The notes under the pieces were generated by a model. It ran no database searches and was not told where the DNA came from. It saw only the letters and a list, made by a program, of their open reading frames with translations. The position numbers and the translations under genes are program-made. From Candidatus Gastranaerophilales bacterium (GTDB lineage Bacteria > Cyanobacteriota > Vampirovibrionia > Gastranaerophilales > Gastranaerophilaceae), in NCBI GenBank assembly GCA_900769355.1, contig CAAGGG010000024.1:1-41893 (forward strand): a stretch of 41,893 nt of DNA, read 5' to 3'. Shown here in pieces: positions 30,425 through 37,887 of the stretch (its first letter is position 1; each line of letters starts with the position of its first letter).

Positions 30425-31117
30425 TTAGATTGTCTTATCAAGATTTTTCCCATCAAGTTTTACAAATATTTCGGGGCAAATCTCTGATGTAATTTCTTTT
30501 CCGCCAACAAATAATCTGTCTTGTGGAGCGATTTTTATATCTTCAAAATTCGCTTGTAGAGTATCAAAATCAACTACATCAATTCTTTTGTTTGGCATCA
30601 TCGGGTGTTCCGGAATACTGGTATTTATAAACCAAGTATCCGTTGCTTTTTCATACCCTATGCTACTTTCTGCATATCTATTTTTGTGAGTTTCAAATAT
30701 AGATGGGGTTATAATCTTTTTAATTTCCGTTTTAACAGACTCAAACAAAGGAACAGAATCTTTGCGTTCTCTTATATTTTTAGCACCAATCAAAAGGGCT
30801 GATTTGGTTTCTTCTGTAAAATCTCGGATAATATCAGCAAATGTACGTTTTGTGCTGTCGATATTTTCAGCCTTATCCATAAGGTGAAATGCTAAAACAT
30901 CATTGTTATCAACAACTCCGCCGGCAGTACAAGTCCTGACATCAGGCGTCCATACATCAACACCTTTTACAAAAGATTTAATATACGGTTCTTTAGGCTT
31001 ACCGCAATAAAAAAATTGCCTGAACATTTTTGAATCAAATTCTCTTGAAGAAACAAATTTGATATTAGCTTTGAAATTAATATTTTGATTTTGATTTTTT
31101 GTAATTTGCATATTCAT
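30425..31117 (-). CDS. Tagged protein of unknown function
   Basis: Unrecognised 230-residue protein opening MNMQITKNQNQNINFKANIK, with the Phe-x-Ala element of the local tag family at about residue 15. The body is a mixed alpha/beta domain (VDVWTPDVRTCTAGGVVDNN; FADIIRDFTEETKSALLIGA) without membrane helices or a known catalytic motif. There is no Shine-Dalgarno; the ATG follows a T-rich stretch made of TTTTTA repeats. An ATG two codons later is an equally possible start. It is a single-gene unit between a pseudopilin and the MnmC-type methyltransferase. Confidence 0.7.
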   Translation of the reverse strand: MNMQITKNQNQNINFKANIKFVSSREFDSKMFRQFFYCGKPKEPYIKSFVKGVDVWTPDVRTCTAGGVVDNNDVLAFHLMDKAENIDSTKRTFADIIRDFTEETKSALLIGAKNIRERKDSVPLFESVKTEIKKIITPSIFETHKNRYAESSIGYEKATDTWFINTSIPEHPMMPNKRIDVVDFDTLQANFEDIKIAPQDRLFVGGKEITSEICPEIFVKLDGKNLDKTI

Positions 31118-31191
31118 AATAAAAATAAAAATAAAAAAATTTGCTACATAATTTTATAATATCGTCGCGTTATATACTCATAATATTTTGT

Positions 31192-32451
31192 TTAGGTTTT
31201 ATGATCTTTTTTATACTGTTTGATAAATTTTGAACTTGATATTAACTCCGAATTTTCAACCTCTTTTTTATGCTGTTCGATAATAGCCTCATTATCAAGC
31301 GTTAAATTTTTATCGTGATAAAATATACCTGCACGAGTTTTCATAAGCCCTAAATCGTATTCTGAGAGCTCACAAATTGTATCACTATTATGATGTTTAC
31401 TATACTCGTTTGTGGAAGAAGGCTTAATCGCAACAGTACCGGTAAATTTATTTTGACTTTGTGAAAATATTTTCTTAACAACAAAACCGGCGTGCAAAAA
31501 AGCATTTCTAACTTGTGCTGAATTAGAGTATGTAAAAATCATTCCATTATCTTCCAGATGCTCAAATAGTAGTTTAAAAAACTCAACAGACCAAAGACAA
31601 GGACATTTTGTCGGTGTAAAGGCATCTAAAAATATAAAATTATACTTATTTTCATCTTTAAGTAAAACTTGCCTTGCATCATCAATACTTAGCTTAAAAT
31701 CAAAATCTATTAATTTAAGGGCATTTAATGCGTTTTTATACCCCTTAGATAGGTACTTATAATATATATTATGTAAGAAGGTTTTTATGAAGTCTAAGAG
31801 GTTATAAGTAGACCTGTAATCTCTTAAAAATTGAAATAAACGTAACATATTTTTGTTAAAATATGGCGAATATTTTTTATCAGATAAAATTGAGAGAGTT
31901 TCGTCGTCAATGCTGTTTAAAAGTGATTTTAGAAGGATAATATTAGTTTCTTCTCTCAATTTATATTTTGATGCGGCTTTTTGAGTAGATAATCTTTTAA
32001 TTTTATCGTGTTGTTTCAGTATTTCACTTTTTGAATTCAACTTAGCAATATCTTTTGCATTAGTTATAAAAAATGGCGACAAATTTGCAAGAATTTTATC
32101 TTTGTCTATTGCATGTATAGAAATTTTATATTTTTTGTTATTAGTATCTATCTTGTCGTGATAACCCGAGTTTCTCGCCAGTTGATTGTTATTTGTACCT
32201 ATCGAGTCGTTATACAATAAATCAAGAAAATTATTTATTAAACTTTTTGAGTTATAACCAATTCCAAAACAAATATCTAGAATTTTTATTTCAGGATTTT
32301 TTTCTAAAAAATTTTTCAAACCCAAAGGGATTATAAATTTTTCATAAGCTTCTGTTAATGCACCATAAGTTGAATGATAAATGTCGTCTGCTTCAGGTGA
32401 AAATAGTCCTACTGAGCCGTCGTTTGTAAAGTATGGGTATAATTCATACAT
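31192..32451 (-). CDS. MnmC-type tRNA U34 methyltransferase (methyltransferase domain only)
   Basis: SAM-dependent methyltransferase matching the MnmC N-terminal (DUF752, MnmD-like) family, which methylates nm5U34 to mnm5U34 in tRNA. Family marks: YPYFTNDGSVGLFSPEADDIYHSTYGALTEA at the N-terminus (core HSTYGALTEA), SAM motif I ILDICFGIGYNSKSLI, FLDAFTPTKCPCLWSVEFF and MIFTYSNSAQVRNAFLHAGF, then the R-A-G-I-x-Y-x-D-x-x-L motif in TRAGIFYHDKNLT. No FAD oxidase domain is present. At 419 residues it is much longer than single-domain relatives (about 250), owing to a charged helical insert at about 115-255 and a tandem peptide insert at about 77-108. ATG 32451 follows AAGGAAGG; a TTG one codon earlier is less likely. 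It works downstream of MnmE/MnmG. Confidence 0.85.
   Translation of the reverse strand: MYELYPYFTNDGSVGLFSPEADDIYHSTYGALTEAYEKFIIPLGLKNFLEKNPEIKILDICFGIGYNSKSLINNFLDLLYNDSIGTNNNQLARNSGYHDKIDTNNKKYKISIHAIDKDKILANLSPFFITNAKDIAKLNSKSEILKQHDKIKRLSTQKAASKYKLREETNIILLKSLLNSIDDETLSILSDKKYSPYFNKNMLRLFQFLRDYRSTYNLLDFIKTFLHNIYYKYLSKGYKNALNALKLIDFDFKLSIDDARQVLLKDENKYNFIFLDAFTPTKCPCLWSVEFFKLLFEHLEDNGMIFTYSNSAQVRNAFLHAGFVVKKIFSQSQNKFTGTVAIKPSSTNEYSKHHNSDTICELSEYDLGLMKTRAGIFYHDKNLTLDNEAIIEQHKKEVENSELISSSKFIKQYKKDHKT
32141..32212. repeat. Tandem short coding repeat
   Basis: On the minus strand two related units begin TATAACGACTCGATAG and TATCACGACAAGATAG and agree at 24 of 29 bases, about 51 bases apart. 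They encode YNDSIGTNNNQL and YHDKIDTNNKKY. A third copy (TATAACGACAAGATAG) lies at about 29162-29195 in the FAD oxidoreductase gene, coding YNDKIETENKEL. A CGAG-AAA-CTCG hairpin separates the tandem units. Confidence 0.6.
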
Positions 32452-32580
32452 CAACTGTAAACCTTCCTTAGTTAAAGCCTAATAATATAGCCTAAAATAC
32501 ACTCTATATCTTATTTTACACCATTTTTGAAAGAGTTCAACTTCTTCAAATATCTTCATTTTTGCCTTTTTTGCTGTTTT

Positions 32581-32589
32581 TGGTATAAT
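32581..32589 (+). promoter_or_regulatory. Extended -10 promoter of thrB operon
   Basis: TGG before TATAAT (32584-32589), with TTTGCC or TTGCCT 16-17 nt upstream as a -35. It drives thrB and the toxin-antitoxin genes behind it. Confidence 0.65.
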
Positions 32590-32624
32590 GTAGGTGGAAA
32601 TTTATAATTTTTAGTGAGGAAAAT

Positions 32625-33566
32625 ATGAAAGTTAGCGTAAAAGTGCCTGCAACAACGGCAAATTTGGGACCCGGATTTGATTGTATGGGAATGGCTTTGC
32701 CTGTTTATAATACAATCACGATTGAAGAAACAGTTCTTCCGGGAACAGGTATTGAAATCAACGCAATAAATGATGATGCATCGGCTGATGACTTGTTGTT
32801 TGAGCACATTCCGCTAGACGAAACAAGCATTATTTATAAGGCTGTTGAGCTTTTGTACAACTCTATCGGTCAAACTCCAAGTGAACTTAAAATTACAGTT
32901 CAGTCGCAAATTCCGATAGCTCGTGGATTAGGTAGTAGTGCATCAGTAATCGTTGGTGGGCTTATTGCTGCTAATGAACTTTTAGGTAAGCCTGCTGATG
33001 AAGTGGCTTTATTATCTATTGCAACTGAAGTTGAAGGACACCCGGATAACGTTACACCGGCAATTGTTGGCGGATTGGTAATAACTTCGCAAGAAGATGA
33101 TGGCTCTATTGTTTACAAAAAGCTAGATTGGCCGGAAGAATGGAACATAACAGTTTGTGTGCCTGATTATGAGTTATCAACGGATATTTCTCGCTCTGTT
33201 TTGCCTAAAGAAGTTCCGATGGCAGATGCGGTGTTTAACGCAAAACGTTTGGGAATGTTTGTTCATGCGGTTCACACAAAAGATGCAGAACTTATGAAAT
33301 TAGCTCTTCAAGACAAATTACACCAACCATACAGAATGAAGCTCGTTCCAGGGTTGGATAAAATTATGGAGAACTTGAAGCATGAAGAAAATGTTCTAGG
33401 CTGTGTTTTGAGTGGAGCGGGACCTTCTATCATTGTTATTTCTCAGAAAAACGGTTTAGACAAAATTAAATCAATTGTTAAAGACACTTGGGAAGAGATG
33501 AATGTAAAAGTAAACATCATGACCCTTCCTGTTGAACAGCAAGGTGCACAAGTTATTAGTGAATAG
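32625..33566 (+). CDS. thrB: Homoserine kinase
   Basis: GHMP-superfamily kinase that phosphorylates homoserine with ATP on the way to threonine; cytoplasmic, 313 residues, normal size. It begins VSVKVPATTANLGPGFDCMG (motif 1, substrate side), has the phosphate loop PIARGLGSSASVIVGGL (about 102-118) and the C-terminal motif VLGCVLSGAGPSIIVIS (about 262-278). GAGGA precedes the ATG. thrC and hom are not adjacent; instead the stop codon is followed after 9 nt by a HEPN toxin gene, so a toxin-antitoxin pair appears to ride on the thrB transcript. Confidence 0.96.
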   Translation: MKVSVKVPATTANLGPGFDCMGMALPVYNTITIEETVLPGTGIEINAINDDASADDLLFEHIPLDETSIIYKAVELLYNSIGQTPSELKITVQSQIPIARGLGSSASVIVGGLIAANELLGKPADEVALLSIATEVEGHPDNVTPAIVGGLVITSQEDDGSIVYKKLDWPEEWNITVCVPDYELSTDISRSVLPKEVPMADAVFNAKRLGMFVHAVHTKDAELMKLALQDKLHQPYRMKLVPGLDKIMENLKHEENVLGCVLSGAGPSIIVISQKNGLDKIKSIVKDTWEEMNVKVNIMTLPVEQQGAQVISE

Positions 33567-33575
33567 GTGTTAAAT

Positions 33576-33980
33576 ATGGACAAAATTGATTTTAATTCGT
33601 TTGAAAACGCCATCAAATCACTTGATGAAATAATTGAAAGATATAACCGAGAAAGTTATGATGATGCGGTTAGAGATGCTCTTATTCAGAGATTTGAGTA
33701 CACATATTCATTAAGTTTGAAATATTTAAACAGGTTTTTGAAGCTAATGTTGCCAGAAAGTGAAGATAATTTAACTTTCAACGAAATAATTCGAGAAGCA
33801 AATAGATTTGGGCTGTTAGAGTCGAATTTGGAACAGTGGACTGTTTACAGGCAAAAACGCAATATGTCATCACACACTTATAATGAAGAAATCGCCAAAA
33901 GTGTTGTGGTGGTTGTTTATGAGTTTCAAAAAGAAGTTCATTTTGTGTTGGAACGATTAAAAAAGAATTGTCATGATTGA
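33576..33980 (+). CDS. hepT: HEPN-domain toxin (HepT-like, type VII TA)
   Basis: Probable RNase toxin of 134 residues in the HI0074/HepT HEPN family. It is all-helical and carries the active-site and modification motif R-x4-H-x-Y as RNMSSHTY (Arg95, His100, Tyr102). In characterised HepT-MntA pairs the Tyr is AMPylated by the MNT antitoxin, which blocks the RNase. The gene overlaps the MNT antitoxin gene by 8 bp, as expected for a pair. ATG 33576 has AGGTG 6-7 nt upstream; a GTG three codons earlier begins right after thrB and is possible. Unlike many TA pairs it seems to lack its own promoter and to depend on thrB. Confidence 0.9.
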   Translation: MDKIDFNSFENAIKSLDEIIERYNRESYDDAVRDALIQRFEYTYSLSLKYLNRFLKLMLPESEDNLTFNEIIREANRFGLLESNLEQWTVYRQKRNMSSHTYNEEIAKSVVVVVYEFQKEVHFVLERLKKNCHD

Positions 33981-34260
33981 TTTGGAAGAAAAATATATTA
34001 ATTTTATAAAAAGTACGCTTTCAAAATTTTTGAAAGATTTTGATTTGTATTTGTTTGGGTCGAGGGTAAAAGGGACAGCTCGCAAGTATTCTGACATTGA
34101 TATTGCAATTCTATCTGAGGAATTAGATGAGGATAAAAGATTAAAAATATTGTTTGAATTTGAAAATTCGACTCTTCCTTATCAAGTTGATGTAGTTGAT
34201 TTAAAAACGGTTTCAGATGATTTTAAAGCTCTAATAGAGAATGATTTAATTAAACTATAA
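33973..34260 (+). CDS. mntA: MNT-type nucleotidyltransferase antitoxin (MntA-like)
   Basis: Minimal nucleotidyltransferase of 95 residues. The family motif G-S-x10-D-x-D is complete: GSRVKGTARKYSDIDIAI (about 28-45), and a third acidic residue is available in QVDVVDL (about 75-81). In type VII toxin-antitoxin systems this enzyme transfers AMP to the partner HEPN toxin and inactivates it. It overlaps the toxin gene by 8 bp and is followed at once by a strong terminator. All catalytic residues are present, so it is probably active. Confidence 0.9.
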   Translation: MIDLEEKYINFIKSTLSKFLKDFDLYLFGSRVKGTARKYSDIDIAILSEELDEDKRLKILFEFENSTLPYQVDVVDLKTVSDDFKALIENDLIKL

Positions 34261-34264
34261 ATAA

Positions 34265-34300
34265 AAAAGAGGGTTCATCGTTTTGATTGAATCCTCTTTT
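34265..34300. terminator. Bidirectional terminator
   Basis: AAAAGAGGGTTCA and TGAATCCTCTTTT form a 13-bp stem with one G-T pair and a 10-base loop, A/T runs on both sides. It ends the thrB-hepT-mntA transcript and the convergent 34302 gene. Confidence 0.88.
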
Positions 34301-34301
34301 A

Positions 34302-34835
34302 TTAACCTTGACCTGTCATATCCGGTTTCAAGCTTTGTGCTCCGGCTTTTTCTTCATCTTTATATGCTTCATATTCTTGTGATGCTATTTTGATTCTAGA
34401 ATCTAGGTTGTCTTTTCTTGTTTGTAGATCTTCTTCCAAATCTTTAAGTGGTTGAAGCATTGACTCTTGTTTCATTTCAAACATGTTTTCGAAGTAATTC
34501 TTAGCTTGCGCGTACTGCATTTGCATTTGCATTTGCTGTTGGTTGTATGCATACATAGTACGTTGATCAACTCCGCCATTTGCTTGACCATTCAAGAAAC
34601 CATTCGCAGCATCTGCCATTCCTAAACCACTCATTAATTCCATCGAATAGTTTGAGTATTGAGCTTGCAGTTGGTTTGAGATATTACGCTTCTGAGTGTC
34701 AAACATTTTTTGCATGTTCGCAACTTGTTTCGTGACCCTTCGAAGTTGACTCTGGATCTGCGTTTGTTCAAATTGTAAATTTCGGAGGTACTTCCCGGCC
34801 ATTAGTTTGCCGTAGGCACCCATTAAGAAACCCAT
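34302..34835 (-). CDS. Glutamine/methionine-rich coiled-coil protein
   Basis: Unrecognised 177-residue protein, nearly all helical. It starts MGFLMGAYGKLMAGKYLRN, then has coiled coils at about 20-60 (FEQTQIQSQLRRVTKQVANM) and 110-165 (NMFEMKQESMLQPLKDLEED), separated by a Gly/Asn-rich stretch and QQQMQMQMQYAQ, which a short GCATTT hexamer repeat encodes. No signal peptide or cysteine. The layout recalls small cyanobacterial-type structural or secretion-substrate proteins, but I cannot name a family. AAGGAT lies about 10 nt before the ATG. Single gene converging on mntA. Confidence 0.75.
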   Translation of the reverse strand: MGFLMGAYGKLMAGKYLRNLQFEQTQIQSQLRRVTKQVANMQKMFDTQKRNISNQLQAQYSNYSMELMSGLGMADAANGFLNGQANGGVDQRTMYAYNQQQMQMQMQYAQAKNYFENMFEMKQESMLQPLKDLEEDLQTRKDNLDSRIKIASQEYEAYKDEEKAGAQSLKPDMTGQG

Positions 34836-34970
34836 GATCTAATATCCTTTACGTTTATAGTCCTCGTAAATATATAAAGTATTTTTTCTATAAGAAATTG
34901 CTTTTTTAACGACATGAGTGTTTACATTTCGTAACAATTGATTATACAAAATATATAATTAATATCAAAC

Positions 34971-36005
34971 TTATTTATAATACGTAATTAAAATATCAGG
35001 TTCAAAGCTCTTTATATCTAAAAACTTAAAATTCAAAGATTTATTAATATCATCAATTTGCTGAAAATAAAAACACGATAAAGAAGAATTATCTCCTGTA
35101 ATTTTAGGTGCGATAAAATGATAAATCTTATCAGCATATTTAAGCACCGAACCTGCAAGATGCCCGCCACTTTCGACCAAAACACTCTTTATTCCAAGTT
35201 CATAAGCCTTATTAAATATAAATTCCAAATCCAATTTATCATCATGCACAGGTGTTTTAATAAAATTTACTCCGCCTTCAAACATGTCCAAAGAGTCGTT
35301 AAACAAATAAATTTCGCCGTTTTTATAAATAGGAGCTTCAAGATTTGTTCTTAATTTTCTATCAAGAATAATCTTTTTTCGATGCAACATAGTCGGATTA
35401 TCAGCTAAAATCGTTGCAGATGATGTCATTATAGCGTCATAACGATTTCTGATAACTTTGACTTCTTCTCTTGCTTTTTCCGAGGTTATCCATTTTGAAG
35501 AACCGTTTTGAGTAGCAATCTTTCCATCAAGCGTTGTTGCAGTTTTTATTGCAATAAAAACTTTTTTCTGAGTCATGTTTTTTATAAACACTTCATTTAA
35601 AATCTTACATTCATCTTCCAAAACATGCTCAACAACTTCTATTCCGGCATCTTTAAGTCTTTTTATCCCATTTCCGGCAACAATTGGATTAACATCTTGC
35701 ATGCCTATGACAACACGTTTTAAGCCTCTTTCTATAATCAAATCTGCACAAGGTGGGGTTTTGCCATGATGCGAACAAGGCTCTAAATTCACAATCAAGG
35801 TTCCACCTTTTTCTTCTCCCTTGGTTAGTTTTAATAAAGCGTCACGTTCAGCGTGATTTTCTCCGTATTTATGGTGAAATCCTGTCGAAATCTCATTTCC
35901 ATCTTTATCAAGTACAACACAACCAACAAGAGGATTAGGAGAAGTTTGTCCTTCGCCGCCTTTTGCCAGTTCTATACATTTTTTCATATATTTGTCATAG
36001 TCCAT
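34971..36005 (-). CDS. ribD: Riboflavin biosynthesis deaminase/reductase
   Basis: Bifunctional enzyme for the second and third steps of riboflavin synthesis: deamination of the pyrimidine then reduction of the ribosyl side chain. 344 residues. The deaminase domain has the zinc ligands in HAERDALL (about 51-58) and EPCSHHGKTPPCADLI (about 76-91). The reductase domain starts about 150 (IKTATTLDGKIATQNGSSKWIT) and includes SVLVESGGHLAGSVL. No other rib gene and no FMN riboswitch is adjacent. The ATG has no Shine-Dalgarno and lies 6 nt after TACAAT, so the mRNA is probably leaderless. It is divergent from the UPF0173 hydrolase gene with overlapping promoters. Confidence 0.95.
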   Translation of the reverse strand: MDYDKYMKKCIELAKGGEGQTSPNPLVGCVVLDKDGNEISTGFHHKYGENHAERDALLKLTKGEEKGGTLIVNLEPCSHHGKTPPCADLIIERGLKRVVIGMQDVNPIVAGNGIKRLKDAGIEVVEHVLEDECKILNEVFIKNMTQKKVFIAIKTATTLDGKIATQNGSSKWITSEKAREEVKVIRNRYDAIMTSSATILADNPTMLHRKKIILDRKLRTNLEAPIYKNGEIYLFNDSLDMFEGGVNFIKTPVHDDKLDLEFIFNKAYELGIKSVLVESGGHLAGSVLKYADKIYHFIAPKITGDNSSLSCFYFQQIDDINKSLNFKFLDIKSFEPDILITYYK

Positions 36006-36011
36006 ATTTGT

Positions 36012-36021
36012 ATTGTATAAT
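36012..36021. promoter_or_regulatory. Overlapping divergent -10 boxes (ribD / UPF0173 gene)
   Basis: Plus-strand TATAAT (36016-36021) serves the hydrolase gene; minus-strand TACAAT (36017-36012) serves ribD. They share two base pairs, so the two promoters probably cannot be occupied at the same time. Confidence 0.55.
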
Positions 36022-36061
36022 AAATAAACAAATTGGGATATTAATATAAGGAGAGAAATTA

Positions 36062-36724
36062 ATGGATTTAAAATATATTGGACACAGTGCTTTTGAATTT
36101 ACACTAAAAGACAGATCAATTTTGGTTGATCCATACGTTAGTATTAACCCAAAATACAACTGGCATGAACGTAATATTACAGATATTTTTGTAACACATG
36201 CACATGGAGATCATTTGGGCGAAGCTATTGAGATTGCGAAAGAAAAAGATGCTACTATTACAGCAGCATTTGAACTTGCAAATTACCTGAGAGAACAAGG
36301 TTGTAAGGTTCGCTCAGTTGGCTTTGGCGGCTGGATTAACTACGATTGGGGAAGAGTTGTATTTGTTCCGGCATTCCATTCAAGTTCTTTGCCTGATGGA
36401 AGATACGCCGGAGAAGCTGCCGGTATAATTTTTGATATTGAAGGTGCAAAAATCTATCACGCAGGTGACACTTGCCTAACTTCTGAAATGAAGACTCTAA
36501 AAGAATTATACAGACCAAACATTGCTCTATTACCTATTGGTGGCAACTATACAATGGACGTTGAACATGCGGCCGTTGCAGCTGATTGGATAGGAGCTCA
36601 AACAGTAATTCCTATGCACTACAATACATTCCCTGAAATTCAGGCTGATTTGCAAAGATTTATGCAATTAATTCAAGTAAATAATTCAAATTGCATCATT
36701 TTGGATCCTGAAAAAGTTAATTAG
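36062..36724 (+). CDS. UPF0173 metal-dependent hydrolase (metallo-beta-lactamase fold)
   Basis: Hydrolase of 220 residues in the metallo-beta-lactamase superfamily, UPF0173 (YtkL/YddR-like) group. The start MDLKYIGHSAFEFTL is typical. Metal ligands are in THAHGDHLG (about 44-52), HAGDT (about 139-143) and PMHYNTFP (about 182-189). The length matches the family. Substrate unknown. AAGGAGAG precedes the ATG. Next gene on the same strand is glutathione synthase, 63 nt on; a glyoxalase II-like or thioester role would fit that neighbour but is only a guess. Confidence 0.93.
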   Translation: MDLKYIGHSAFEFTLKDRSILVDPYVSINPKYNWHERNITDIFVTHAHGDHLGEAIEIAKEKDATITAAFELANYLREQGCKVRSVGFGGWINYDWGRVVFVPAFHSSSLPDGRYAGEAAGIIFDIEGAKIYHAGDTCLTSEMKTLKELYRPNIALLPIGGNYTMDVEHAAVAADWIGAQTVIPMHYNTFPEIQADLQRFMQLIQVNNSNCIILDPEKVN

Positions 36725-36787
36725 TCTAATTTACTATTGAAAGAATTACTATTTAGCGATAATTTAATAATAAAACGGAGACAGATG

Positions 36788-37756
36788 ATGGATATTTTGT
36801 TTGTTATAGACAGACTTGAACTTAAATATTTTGAGTTCAACAATCTTGTAACGAATTTTTGGTTAATTCGTGAACTTTTGAATGAAAATAAAAATGTTTG
36901 GATAACAACTATTGATAAATTGGGGCTCAGAGCGGGTGTTCCTTTTACCCACTGCTTTGAAACTTACGAGAAAGATGGAAATATCTTTTATGACAAGTCT
37001 GAACATTTAAAAAACATAAACGATTTTCAGCTCGTAATGTTTCGTCCAGATCCACCTGTTGACTTGGATTATATCAGTACAACATATATTTTTGACTTTG
37101 TAGATAGAAACAAAACACTCATTCTAAATGATCCAAAGGCGATTAGAGATTTTAATGAAAAAATGCATACATGCAAGTTCTTAAACTTGATGCCCGAAAA
37201 CATTGTAACTTCTTCAAAATCTGACATTATAGAATTTTTAAACGAGCATGAAGAAATTGTCTTAAAACCGCTTAATGCCTGCTTCGGCTCAGGTGTTATG
37301 ACACTTAAAAAAGGGGACAAAAACACAGCCGTAATTATTAATACAATGACAAACAATGGCACAAAACTTGCTATGGTACAAAAATATATTCCAAAAGCAA
37401 AATTCGGCGACAAGCGTGTAATGTTTTTGGGCGAAGAGGTTTTAGATGTTTGTGTGCAAAAACTTCCTTCAAATGACGATTTCAAATTTTGTGAACACTG
37501 TGATAGCAACATTATAAAGGCTGAATTAACTCCGAGTGAAAAAGAAAAATTCACACCTGTTGCAAAAGAATTAACCAAACTCGGCTTGCCACTTGTCGGA
37601 CTTGATGTAATTGACGAAAAAATTATCGAAATCAACGTCACAAGTCCTTGTTACTTCATAAAAGAGGTAAATGGACACTTCAATTGCAATCTGGAAAAGA
37701 AAATCACAGGGTTTATACTGAAACAAGTTGATGAATTTTTGTGCTGTAAAGTGTAA
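36788..37756 (+). CDS. gshB: Glutathione synthase
   Basis: ATP-grasp ligase joining gamma-glutamylcysteine and glycine, 322 residues, resembling the proteobacterial/cyanobacterial GshB. Marks: substrate domain with MFRPDPPVDLDYISTTYIFD (about 82-101), NDPKAIRDFNEKMHTCKFLNL (core RDFNEKMH), ATP-grasp LKPLNACFGSGVM (about 157-169) and the C-terminal EINVTSPCYFIKEVNG (about 288-303) where Glu and Asn bind Mg-ATP. Start ATG 36788 is 7 nt after CGGAG; the ATG one codon before is possible. gshA is not in the window. Glutathione synthesis in a presumed anaerobic gut lineage is notable and fits cyanobacterial relatedness. Confidence 0.88.
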   Translation: MDILFVIDRLELKYFEFNNLVTNFWLIRELLNENKNVWITTIDKLGLRAGVPFTHCFETYEKDGNIFYDKSEHLKNINDFQLVMFRPDPPVDLDYISTTYIFDFVDRNKTLILNDPKAIRDFNEKMHTCKFLNLMPENIVTSSKSDIIEFLNEHEEIVLKPLNACFGSGVMTLKKGDKNTAVIINTMTNNGTKLAMVQKYIPKAKFGDKRVMFLGEEVLDVCVQKLPSNDDFKFCEHCDSNIIKAELTPSEKEKFTPVAKELTKLGLPLVGLDVIDEKIIEINVTSPCYFIKEVNGHFNCNLEKKITGFILKQVDEFLCCKV

Positions 37757-37766
37757 TAACAAAAAA

Positions 37767-37784
37767 GCGGAACAAATGTTCCGC
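37767..37784 (-). terminator. Terminator hairpin in minus orientation
   Basis: GCGGAACA and TGTTCCGC form a perfect 8-bp stem with loop AA. The T run lies on the minus-strand 3' side (TTTTTTG), so it would end minus-strand transcripts coming from tsaD, about 100 nt downstream of its stop codon. It may also serve gshB less efficiently. Confidence 0.65.
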
Positions 37785-37825
37785 AAGGTTTCATAGTATA
37801 GTTTCCCAAGATGTTTACAACTAAC

Positions 37826-37860
37826 AAATACCTGTCAAAGAAAATTTTTGACAGGTATTT
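37826..37860. terminator. Long hairpin, probable terminator
   Basis: AAATACCTGTCAAA and TTTGACAGGTATTT pair over 14 bp around a short loop. T-rich sequence follows on both strands only briefly. It lies between gshB and tsaD 3' ends and could end either transcript. Confidence 0.6.
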
Positions 37861-37887
37861 AGTGTAAATTTTACAATTGTTAATAAT

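Noticed and set aside
31281..31325. A further copy of the YHDK repeat in the MnmC-type methyltransferase (FYHDKNLTLDNE)
   Set aside because: This is the native R-A-G-I-x-Y-x-D-x-x-L motif of the family and only resembles the inserted unit over a few bases.
34840..34970. Possible FMN riboswitch or terminator near ribD
   Set aside because: This interval is downstream of ribD, AT-rich, with no conserved riboswitch core; the upstream side of ribD appears leaderless.
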